This document shows, one piece after another, positions 24,925 through 36,000 of a stretch of DNA of 64,000 nt (position 1 is the stretch's first letter; the number at the start of each line of letters is the position of its first letter). The notes beneath the pieces were generated by a model. The model saw nothing but the letters and a program-made list of their open reading frames with translations, ran no database searches and was not told the origin of the DNA. The translations under genes were made by a program, and so were the position numbers. Source of the stretch: Nectonema munidae (taxonomy: Eukaryota > Nematomorpha > Nectonematoida > Nectonematidae). The stretch lies in the NCBI GenBank assembly GCA_030549495.1, contig JAUIRK010000288.1, forward strand, positions 496,001 through 560,000, read 5' to 3'.

Positions 24925-25552
24925 CCTGGCCGTATCAAGGGATCGTGGCGCCCCAGGGTAAAGGTGGAGCCCCTCACCCCTTGCTCTTTCTTTTCTCACT
25001 CATCCCCACTCCATTCTGTCTTAAAAAGTGATTTAGAAAAAAATGCTCACATTTTTATAAGCCACATAATTCAGATATATACTGACTGAGTCGAAGACAG
25101 TCTCCATTAGAGGTTCATTTTTCGTGTTTTAGCAGCAGCAAAATTAATGATGACTTCGTCAAAATCAACACAATCGAGAACTTCTTTCTCAATGCTTATA
25201 AGAGCCAGACTTTGGAGGCGGGCTTGCCCCATAGTGCTCCTTAGGTTGGACTTAATAAGTTTTAGCTTGCTCAATGACCTTTCACAGGATGCAATAGAAG
25301 TTCCAATTGTTAGCATGATCCTCAGAGCCACGTGTAGATTCGGACAGATTCCTGAGTGCGAGGACAGGAAACCAAGTAACTCCATAGCGTTTGCCAGTTT
25401 TTCTTTCCGAGGTTTCAAAAACATTTGAATGTCCTCAATTTCCATCTAAAGCTCTTCTGCGTTGACGTGAGTGGGAATGAAATGGCGCCCCCTATGTCCA
25501 CACATAGCAATTGCCCCCCTCCCCCATTGCCTTCCCCCTTGATACGGCCCTG
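24925..25552 (-). mobile_element. Internally deleted hAT element nested in piggyBac-like copy 3
   Basis: Terminal inverted repeats cctggccgtatcaaggg (24925) and the complement of cccttgatacggccctg (ending 25552) are flanked by 8 bp duplications actacagg / actacaga (24917-24924, 25553-25560). Inside, on the - strand (25445-25107), is a 112-codon piece of hAT transposase with the C-terminal dimerisation motif (IGTSIASCERSLSKLKLIKS, NLRSTMGQARLQSLALI). The uninterrupted site is visible in copy 2 near 15853-15875. Confidence 0.88.
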
Positions 25553-25680
25553 ACTACAGATAATGTCAAATTTTTAATTTTTAATTTTGATTGACAAATT
25601 TTGACATGAGAGGGTCGTTCAACTAATGCAACTAGCGATTTTAAGAAAAGTCACGAAATTTGAAGAGATATAATTAAACT

Positions 25681-26031
25681 ATTTTTGTGTTGAATATATG
25701 TTGAAATAGTTAGCCTACTTACTTTGTGGGGAAACCGTTTAGCAGAAGCTTGGATCTCCCTCATTTACATATATTATATATTATTTCTAGCCATATGTAG
25801 AAGCCTGGAAAAAGCCAGCAGTACGTTATGGTGGATTTTTGCGGGTTGGCTGAAATTACACTAGTTTATCGCTGCTGCTGCGAAAGTGTAACAAAATTCT
25901 ACACTTTTTCCCTGAGAGTACTCGCTTTTATGGAAATACTTTCTCAGTTTAAACAAAGCTTTGTTTTGAACTGATAGATTATACTCATATAGAGATCGTA
26001 TAATCTACTGGCTAACAACAACAACAACAAC
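25681..26031 (+). mobile_element. SINE-like retroposon with (AAC)n tail
   Basis: A 351 bp insert ends in about six AAC units and is flanked by near-identical target copies (atataattaaact, 25668-25680; atataattcaacc, 26032-26044). Copy 2 reads straight through this point near 15990-16015. The body contains no protein frame. A 3' simple-repeat tail and a target duplication of about 13 bp indicate LINE-mediated insertion. Confidence 0.7.
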
Positions 26032-26089
26032 ATATAATTCAACCAATTTTCTACAATTAATTTTTTAGTGAAGGCACTAATAGGGTTAA

Positions 26090-26813
26090 AGAAAATTGAT
26101 TTGCTTAATAAGTATCTATTCCGCCTCTCATTGATAGATTGCCTAACAACTAAGAAAAACTTATTGTCGGAAGATGGCCTATCTTGGTTCGATATCGTGG
26201 CTAACCATCCCTCTCAACTGATCAGCTATGGAAGAATACGTTTCCTATTATTAAAAGCTAAATTCTAAACTCAAATGAAAAGAACCAAAATCATATCAAT
26301 TTTCTTAAATATTCTTTTAATGGTAACTATATTATTAAGTTATTACCGGATCCAAATGAGAATATATTCATTGACAAATAGTAGTCAGAAAAATACAAAC
26401 AAGCGTTTAGTTGTAAAAAGCCTTGTCCTTGACCTTCGCAAGTGATCAGTGAGGCAAGAAATAAAAATGATCTATTTTAATTTTTATGAAAATTGATTTA
26501 AAAATAAAATCTCATGATTAACTTCGAGGTGTAACTTTCCCAATTGTCCTCGGACAATATTAAAACCGATTAATGCATGGTCCAACCCTTGCCAACTGTT
26601 AAGCAACCTTGATCAGTCTTGGATCTAAAAACTAGTCATTTGTAGAAGCTCTCTCAGTCCTAAATAAATTCACTTTTATTTTGCTCACAGATTGTTACTC
26701 TAATAATAATGAGATAGCATCAACAACACCCATAACTGTTGAAAATAAATCGCGCTAACAAGTTTTCTACGTCTTAATCACTCAGATTTTTTAAGAAACT
26801 GAAAAGAACGAAC
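26090..26813 (+). promoter_or_regulatory. Upstream region of Pasha
   Basis: About 720 bp lie between the end of a piggyBac-like element (26085 plus TTAA) and the Pasha ATG. It is somewhat less AT-biased near 26530-26660 than the neighbouring repeats. I see no clear TATA box or initiator, so the transcription start is not placed. The short frame beginning inside the repeat at 26068 looks like chance. Confidence 0.3.
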
Positions 26814-27035
26814 ATGAGTTCAGATGAGGTTGAAGTTGTTACGCACGAAGACAAGAAAATGGGTTCTGATGATGAATTAGAGTTTTTAGGTTACGTCTCC
26901 AAAAAAAGGCGTCAGCGTTCAACAACTCGAAGTTCACTTTCCTCTTCTAGCTCATCATCATCGTCGTCGTCGTCGTCGGCATCATCATCATATTCCTCCT
27001 CCTCCTCCCAGTGTTCAACTTCTTCGAAATCTTGT
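26814..27035 (+). CDS. pasha: Pasha exon 1: start codon and Ser tract
   Basis: The exon starts at ATG 26814 in a good context (aac before, a after) and reads 74 codons: MSSDEVEVV, an acidic stretch, a basic KKRRQR cluster that could serve in nuclear import, then a long Ser run (about residues 42-72) built mainly of tca, tcg and tcc codons. The proposed donor gtattc at 27036 follows a whole codon, which matches the phase of exon 2. Reading through would give only a hydrophobic tail and a stop at 27069. Assignment to Pasha rests on position, phase and composition, not on direct similarity. Confidence 0.65.
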
Positions 27036-30000
27036 GTATTCCTTTTTCGTTTGCATAAAACTTCACTTTAGATTTTGGAGAGTAGCGGATCCATTTGTCC
27101 ACTTTTTTATGCCCGTATGCGTATTTTTATAAATCCCAACTAAATTTAGATGCACACCGAAGCCCTTCTCGCGTTTATTTTCGAGTCTTTCTTTTTGAAT
27201 GAATTTTCATGAAAGTGTAAGCAGGTGATTTTCATTTTCTGGATCACTGCTGAATGCTGACCCAATGTGCCTCAAAAACTTAGATCAAATTGTGACAATT
27301 TTGAATATCGATCACACTGGCATGTTTATTTATTATAATAAGTCAGAGATATCAATTTCTAATTTTAATTAAATCTCTTACATTTTTGTTTCGCTTTTTT
27401 ATTGTAAGACAGACAATCAATAAGATTTCAAAAAGGACTTCTAACTACTAATTCATACTAAAACTTTTTTCCATACCAATCTTCATACCAAATTGATAAA
27501 TTTCTTGATCGTATATTGTTTAAAATATTTTTCTTTATTTTTCAAAAACGATTTTGTTTTAAAAAAAATTTCTATTATTAAATTCCATCATAAAAATACA
27601 AGTTTTTGTCCTTAAATAATCTAAAAATGTACACTCGATAGACAATGGGGAGCAGAAGAATTTTGAAGACAAATTCTCTCCTTTCATTTTCCATGAAATT
27701 TTGTATTCTTAAATCGAGCGATTATTATCATATCCTGGGACACTAGTGTCACTCTGATTCTTAAAGGGTTGATCTCAAATATGTTAATACATTATAATTA
27801 ATATAGTTAAGTTGTCTCTGAATACTTTTCGGACGTAATGATCTCGATTAAACTAAAATCAAAGGTTTTCATCCTAAATAGCAGTCGCATATCCATAAAC
27901 TTGAACTAGGATGAGAATCAAGTCGGGGTTTTTTTTCAAAGAAATTTCAGCCACATTCACCATTTTGAGCCCACGGCAAAAGAGTTCTAAAAACAGACTA
28001 GAAAACTGTGGAATTAAAAAGTTCTATACCCCCTCCCTATCCAATGTATATCTTTAGGTAGTTCATTCAAATGTCACAGTTAGGGTGTATAACTTTTGAG
28101 GAATCCATGCTTTATGTCTTAATTTTTCAGAGAAACTTGTTTAAATGTGTGATATAAGCTTTTTATGTGTTTATTTAATTTTAGAATATTTCGAAGCGCT
28201 ATTCAGGATACTTTGTAAATAAAAATGCAAAGAATAAGCCATCCTCTGAATGTTTATCAGAACTTCAAAAGAGCTATTTGGCTCGGCATAGCAAGAAAGA
28301 TAGAAAGCAAAAGTCATACGATAACATGCTGAGTAAATCTCGTCTTACTTTGGCAGAATCTCTTAAACCTGAGAGATCTGTCTTATCCAAGTACAGTGAA
28401 AGACGTTCAATACAAAGATATACAGATCCGCATACCTTGAATGACTTGTTGCGCAAAGTGAATAAACGTGAAAGTAGAGATGATGTTTCGTGTACTGGCA
28501 GAAGTAATCGTAGCTTTAAAGAAAGCATTAAAATCCATCATACTCCCAATTCACAGCCTCTATGCCCTCTTGATGATATTCGAACCAACGAGCAACGAAC
28601 TGTTAATAAAAAGTCATCGCCCATACTCAAAGTTACTCACTCAATCAATAATGCTAATTTGGAAAATTGCAGCTTCCTTTACACTAACCAAATTGTTTCA
28701 GGTAACGATGTGTCATCTAAAGGATTAACCACGACTGTCAATTCATTGAATTCAAATGAGTTCAAGGAACAAGGTTATTTTGAATTTTATCCCTCAAAGT
28801 CTCCGAATAAAAAAAAAGGCGAATCCAATAACGTTGATGATTGTGATACAAACTTCTCAGGTGATGTGAAAGGAGATGATGATTATAACGATGACGAAGT
28901 TGATGATGAAGACAAGATGCATGACCATGCGATGAATTTACTTGAAACTTCAAAAACCAACTGCGAAGAGCCGTTGATTTACACAGTCACAAGATTTAAG
29001 CGTAAGCCATTTTTATTCATACTTTGATTTCAAAGTTTGACACAAAAGTAAAAAGCGAACTCTTTGTATCTTTAACATTTTATACTTAGTTAGATATATT
29101 TAGGGGGAGGGGGGAGGAAGTGAGCAATCACTTATCTCGGGTTGAGCCCACAAAGTATCTTGATCTTGAATCATCACGTCATGAAATTTGAGTTCTCGTC
29201 TTTAGAGAATTTTCTGACATTAGTGATGCAGATTTCTCTGGTGGCCAAGAAAATGAAGAAGAATAATATGTGGTTTTTAACCATGATGCTCCACATCCTT
29301 TTTCTCAAAATAAGATAAATGATGGTCCTCACCTTAACGGGTAGAATTTAGATTGAAGAAAAAGCCTTCTCTCTCTCTGTCAGTGCTCGCATGACCTTTT
29401 ACCCCAAGAGGTACCAAAAGTACCTTCATTTTTTCTTTGAAGTGAAAGATTGGGTGTACTGTACAACAGATATTGTTCAGCTTTTGCACATGCTTGGAGT
29501 GCGACAGTATGAACCCAAGGATTGGATGCTGTTCATTGACAGCAACAAGCGATCGCTGAAATATCTTGTACTGCACAACAGCATACAGTTTGCTTCTGTA
29601 CCTCTTGCTCACTCGAATACACTGAAGGAAAAGTGTGAAGCAGCGAAATATGAGTTGGCGGAAATTTGTTTTGGTCAAGATGAACGATTTATTTGCGTTG
29701 ACCTGAAGGTGGTGAATTTTTTATTAGGGCAGGAGTCCGGCTTCACGAAATACCCATTCTTTATGTGCATGCGGGATAGTATGGACACTGCTCAGCATTA
29801 CGCGAAGAAGGACTGGCCTGTACAAGATGAATTGTTGCTTTGCAGAGGAAAGAACGTCATCAACAACTTTCTTTTAGACACAGCCGAGATACGCTTCCAC
29901 CACTGCACGTCAAGCTTTGCCTAATTAAACATTTCACCAAAATCTGGACAAGGATGGTTACTACTTCACTTACTTGTGCAAAGCTTTTCTAAGTTTAAAC

Positions 30001-33000
30001 ATTGAAAGCTGGCATCTTTCATGGTTCTCAAATCCGCCATCTCATTAAAGATCCTGAGTTAGAATACTCAATGAACGTAGTATAATTGGAAGCTTGGAAG
30101 GCTTTTGTTCTGGCCGTGAAAAACTTTCTTAGCAGCAACAACGTTAGAAACTATGCATAACTGTCAGTAATATTCTGACTGCCTACACAAACCTCAGATG
30201 CAACACGATCACCAAAATGCATTTCTTATTTTCACATATGGATAGCTTTTTCGAAAATACGGGATCGATGATCGAAGAACAAAAAGGGAGATTTCATCCA
30301 GACATGAAAGAGATCGGATATTAGGGACACTTGAGTGCAATCATGATGGCTGATTACTGATGGAATATGAATAGAAGCACCCCTGTCGATGAAAATTTTA
30401 GGAATTTGGATAAACAAAAGTTCATACCTTGAATTTTGCACAACGCGAAAGTAACGTTAATTTACATGTCCTTATCTTTATCAATGACTATTTTTCAACT
30501 TACAGAAATGGAAGTTTTTAGCATTTAATTAATATAATATTAAAAAATATTTTTAGACAATAATGTAACAAAAATGTAATCGATTTAGTCAGAAGATCGG
30601 ATTTTAAAAATCAACTCGGCATAAAATCATGGCCTGATCGAGAGAAATGGTTGTTTTCTGATTCATCGGTGGAAAATTGTCCTAAATCATTTTAAAAAAC
30701 AGAGAATTTACAAAAAAAAATTGTTACCATGTCTTATATTTTTAAAATTTATTATAATGAATTTCTACAATTATAATACAACAACATATATATTCTTTTA
30801 TTTTTATCGGAAGAAAATTCTTATCTTTAGACAAAGGCTTTTTTTAATGAACATAGTCATATTTCTAAACTTTTATTTTTCATAATTTTTACATTATCAC
30901 TTTTTGACAATCTTTTATGCCACGCTCATCTTTTCAAAATACTAAATCCTGACAGGAATATATAATAAGTCATGCTTCCTTGCTTATGGGGCGTGAGTAA
31001 GGTTTGTTAGATATAACTCAACGTTTTCGATTCGATCCTGTATCAAGCCTACTTTCCTCATAGTTCGATACAAGCGGCGCAAATGTGCCTTCTCGACGAA
31101 AAGATTATTGTCAATAAGATATGAGAAGTTGTGGTGCGATGTCTTCATCCTTTTAACGTTTCGGTAGATAGTTTGTCTTTCATGCCCAACCTCTTGAGGC
31201 TTTGGATGATATATATTAAATATGTAGGGGGCTAAAATTTAAAATAATTTAAGCCTTGAAAGCCAACCTAAATTTGACTAAGGATGAACGCATTTTCAGA
31301 AGTTTCAAACTCTCTCGTCATCACATAATTTTTGAATATTTCACCATTGAAAGCTTGTATTTAAATACCTTTACAACAGACTCACAATGATTTCACAAAT
31401 TATTTTAGTGCCTGAAGAATCTGATTATGATATTCTGCCCAAAAATTGGATTAAAATCATTCATGCTAGTGGCTTTCCTATTTTCTTCGATAAAGTTTCG
31501 CGAGTTTGTTCATCAACAAGACCATACTTTCTCGGCCCCCTCAACCTTAGGGTAAGCGCTGTTTTGTATTTTTGTTCTTACTTTCATCCATTTTTTATAT
31601 GACTTCTTGCAAAAAGAAACACCGGATTCCAGTTTCAAGCATACCATGCCTCAACCAATTTAAAAAACTGGGAAAATTTCATGTTCAGGAATCTCCTGGA
31701 AATGATGGAGGCTGTAGTAATGGAGCTGCTAAAGAAGACAACAAAGAAACGTTTGCTACACAAAGTCTTATTTTATTTTATGAATTTTTGTTTATCAAAA
31801 TTTTTGACTTTGAGCTTTCATGCCCATTTCCTTAAAATCCCTGATAACTTTGAAAAGGGTTCGCCTCTGATAAATGCTATCGATGCAAGCAAATCATATG
31901 CCTCTCTTGTATATATAGATAGATATGAAGCTTGATACTTATATAGCAGCAATTAAGCGATGAAAGATATATAAATAACGGCTATAATAATGGCTTGCAT
32001 ACTATCTGCATTATTGGGACTCACGAATCGAATGTACAAGGATGACTCTTGAGCCATCGATAGACGAGAACATTTCATACGCATACTACACGTTGCATGT
32101 TTAAATCATCCTTTTTTGTTCATGGCGTTGATGAATACTGGTCCATAACATCATTGATTTTTGCATTTTTTCGAAACTACGAATTTTAATTTTGGAAATA
32201 TCCTCCTTTTTTCATCTTTACTTGTTATTAATTATCTAATCAATAAATTTAAAATTTTAAAATAAATCACTTTTAATGCAAATTAGAGTCTTCTTTGAAC
32301 ATCTCATTAATCTTTGATTAGTAATCAATTAATTAGTGTATATACGACTAAGTATCTCGTTTTCCATGTTTAAGACTCTGAGGACCAGTGTAACGCACGT
32401 GTTCCATAGATTGTATAAAATTGCATTTTAGTCTTCAAAATTATGGTCCACTATGGACAAAGTAACTGGATGCCAAGAAAGCTTCTCCTCCCTCTCCTGG
32501 GGGGGGTGTTGTTTTTTTTTTGTTGTTCCCCCTTTTTTAGTTTTTGTTAAATAAAATAAAAATTTTTCATAAAATTAGATTAGACACAACAAGTAAAAAA
32601 AAAGAAGGTGTTAGAAGGGGGAAAAAAAAAAGAAGGGGGGGGGGGGGGGGGGAACGGGAAAAAACGCTTTTGATCATTCAGGATCAGGAAAACGTTGGGG
32701 TGGAATTCCTTTGTTAGTTCTCTGTGATCTTCTAAGTGTTTCAGGGACGGGTAAAAGTTCATCTTGCTTTTTTTTCACAGATAAAGTTTCTTTTGAGAGG
32801 TATTCAAAAGATACATCTTCTCCGGGTTCACTATCTTCCGAAGTAGAAGAACGCGGTTGTAATTGTTCAATGTGGCGTCTCTATGTAGGACCGTTTGGGT
32901 AGACTTTGACGTTGTACGTTCGTTGACCCTTGATTTTTATGATAACCGCTGCAACCCAACGTGGATTTGTTTTATTTCCATAATATTTAGCGTAGACCTT

Positions 33001-36000
33001 ATCTCCAACTTTGTACTTTTTGAAAGCTTTAGAGCGACGTAGGTTTATTTCTGTTTGTTTGCTTTGTGCTATGTGAGCCGGCGACGGAATCCAAATGTCT
33101 ATTTTTGTCCTTTTCTGACGAGAATTTAGTAGCTCACTTGGCGAGTAGCCTGTAATGTTTGGTGTTCTTCGATATTGCATTAAAAACTCTTGTAAAGCTC
33201 TTTTCGGCGATAGAGAAGATTTCTTCAAGAATTGCTTTAACGTTTGAACCATTCTCTCCCCTTCCCCGTTCGTAGAAGGGTGATATGGAGCTCCAGTGAG
33301 ATGAACTATTCCTCTCTCCTTGCACCAACACTTGAACTCTTGGGACATAAAGTAGTAGCATTGTCTGTCACGATTGTGTGTGGATAGCCGAAGTGAGCAA
33401 GGTCTTCTTCAAGTATATCAATTGTTGACCTTGTTGTAATGGATTGTGTAGGATGCACGCAAGGGTATTTGGAGTGTGCATCTATCAATACAAGCCAATT
33501 TGTTCCAAGGAAATTTATTGCATGATCTAGGTGAAGCCTGCTCCAAGGCTTTTCTAGAAGCATCCATGGATGGTTTGAGCTTTTAGCAGGATTTCTTTGA
33601 TTCTCTCCACAAGAACTACAGTTTCGGCACGTACTTTCAATATCTTCGGTAATGTTAGGCCGATACACTGACGTCCGTGCTAATTTCTTCATCCTTTCCA
33701 TGCCAAAATGTCCCGCATGTAGTTCATTCAACACTTGACATTGCAAAGACTCCATACGTTAGACAGCCGTTTATGATTCCTAATGAATCAGCAATTTGTC
33801 TAAAACGTCCGATATCACTCCCTTCATTGTTTTTCTTTGTAGGCCAACCTTCTCGTGTAAAACGTATAATCATTGAAATGAGGGGATCTTTGGATGGCTC
33901 TGCTTGCAAGTTACTATGCTCCATCTTTTTATTAAATGTCTCAATATAACATACAATTTCCGTGTCATCTTCCTTCTCTTCGTCATCAAAATTATGATCT
34001 TCGGAAGATGGTAATCGACTAAGTGCGTCGGCATTTGTATGGTTAGCGTTTTTGCGATATTTGATAGTGTAGTCATATTGCTTTAAAGTCATTGCCCATC
34101 TTGCTAGGCGATTTGCTGCGAGTAAAGGGGTTGCTTTTGAAGGTCCAAACAAAGCTGTAAGAGGACGGTGATCTGTCACCAGAACAAACTTTCTACCATA
34201 AAGGTTAGGGTAGAACTTTTTTAACCCATAAATGATTGCAAGAGCTTCCTTTTGAGTTTGACTGTAATTTCTTTGAGCGGATGTAAGAATTTTAGACGCG
34301 TTAAATATTGGCTTTTCATCTCCATTTGGGAAGCGATGAAAAAGTACCGCTCCAATTCCAACATTGGAAGCATCACACGAAATCCCAATTGGTAATTTTC
34401 GATTGAAATGAACCAGAACTTTTTTTGAGGACAAAAGCTCTTTGGACTTTTGAAAAGCTTCTTCTTCTTCCATACCCCATTTCCATTTCTGAGATTTCTT
34501 CGTAAGTCGATAGAGGACTTCTAAAATTTGTGAAAGATTAGTAGGTAAAAATTTTGAATAAAACTGTAATGAGCCTAGATATGACTTTAAGCTTGTTACA
34601 TTATCTGGAGGCGGCATCTTAAGGACGTCATTTACTTTTGATCCTTTTTCAATTCCATACTATGAAAGACAATGGCCTAGATACTCTTCCGACGGTTGAG
34701 CAAATTGACACTTTTCCAAACAACAACGAAAAACATTTTTATCTAAACGATCAGGTTGTTGTTGTTATGATCATTTGCGTCTTTTCCACTGATAAGTAGG
34801 TCATCCATGTATACAGCAACTCCTGGCAAATCTTGTGTCATTTGATCCATTATGTATTGAAAATAACCAGGCGCCGATTTAATTCCAAAAGGTAATCTCT
34901 TTTGAAGAAGTACTCCCTTGTGAGGGTCCCAAAGGAATTTGATTATAAGCAAACGCCAAATCTATTTTAGAAAAATCCATATCCACCTTGTAGTTTGCTC
35001 ATAAGCTCTTCAGGAAGAGGCAAGGGATAGCGATGATCTTTCAGATGACGGTTTATAGTGACAGCGTAGTCTCCACAAACCCTTATTGATTGTCCAGTGC
35101 GTGTTTTTTTCTTTACAGGAACTACAGGGGTTCCATATTCGTTGAATTTGTCCTTTTCCCAAATTCCTTGCTCAATACCATTTTTGTAAACTTGTTCCAA
35201 CTCGTCACGCATTGCTAGTGGAATGGGTCTATGTTTGCAAAAGATTGGTTGAATTGACTCTTTGAACTCCACTTCTAATACAAAATCTTTAAGACATCCA
35301 ACTCCTGGTTTCCAAATATTTGGAAACTGCTTGCATGTTTTCAGACACTGATCCAAAAGTCCTTTGTCTTGTTTTTGCACTCCAATGAATCTAAAACTTT
35401 ATCTACCGATAGTTTTAATTGTTTAATGGCCACTCTTCCCAAAAGATTAAGATTATCGGTTACTGTATATCTAATATCAACCTCATTTTTACTACCTGGT
35501 ACTTTCGTTTCTGCTGTGAAACTTCCTCTTGTTTTCAAAAAATGTTTGCACGCAGATTCGTAATGAGGAGTTGACTGATCTAAAATTGGTTTACCCATAT
35601 CTTTCCAAAGTTGTTTGATGATGAAGTTTCCCGTTGTTGGTCCAACTCCAAAATGCATCTGTGGCATTTAATAGAAAGAGGTATCTCCATCTTTGGAAGT
35701 TAATGTGAGCTGACAGACGCAACTGTACCCAGAGTTTTGATGGAATCCTTCGTGCCTTTCTTTCTACATACCACTTCTAAGTGACCTTTTAAATGACAAA
35801 AATTATACATTGACGCCTAAAGCGACACTCTTCGGGTTTGTGGTTTGCTTTTCCACAGCGATAGCAGCGAAATTTGCTTTTGTTTCAGTCTTTTTCTTTA
35901 GAAACTCTTTTGGGGCTGCATGTAAATGATTTACTTCTGTATCTTTGGTGTGATATCCAAAACGGTTTCTTTCGCAATTTTGGCTGCGTTTTCCGTTTCA

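Larger units (their letters stand above)
23161..26089 (+). mobile_element. Non-autonomous piggyBac-like element, copy 3, with two nested insertions
   Basis: TTAA at 23161-23164 and 26086-26089 flank ccctattagtgctgag and its inverse gcactaataggg. Internal sequence from 23245 follows copy 2 closely but lacks most of the left 145 bp array and holds about seven 150 bp units (23750-24770). A hAT remnant (24925-25552) and a SINE-like insert (25681-26031) are nested in it. It separates the candidate start of the - strand gene from Pasha. Confidence 0.87.

Noticed and set aside
26068-26268. 66-codon frame upstream of Pasha
   Set aside because: It starts inside the piggyBac-like terminus and has no similarity or splice support.
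29200-29270. Acidic stretch (SDISDADFSGGQENEEE) as a further Pasha exon
   Set aside because: It lines up with the N-terminal part of the repeat-encoded protein (compare SDETF...FNQSELNDLV in the second copy), and the phase from exon 2 does not suit it.
31380-31408. Alternative Pasha exon 3 start after cag at 31379
   Set aside because: It gives the wrong phase with exon 2; the acceptor at 31408 fits exactly.
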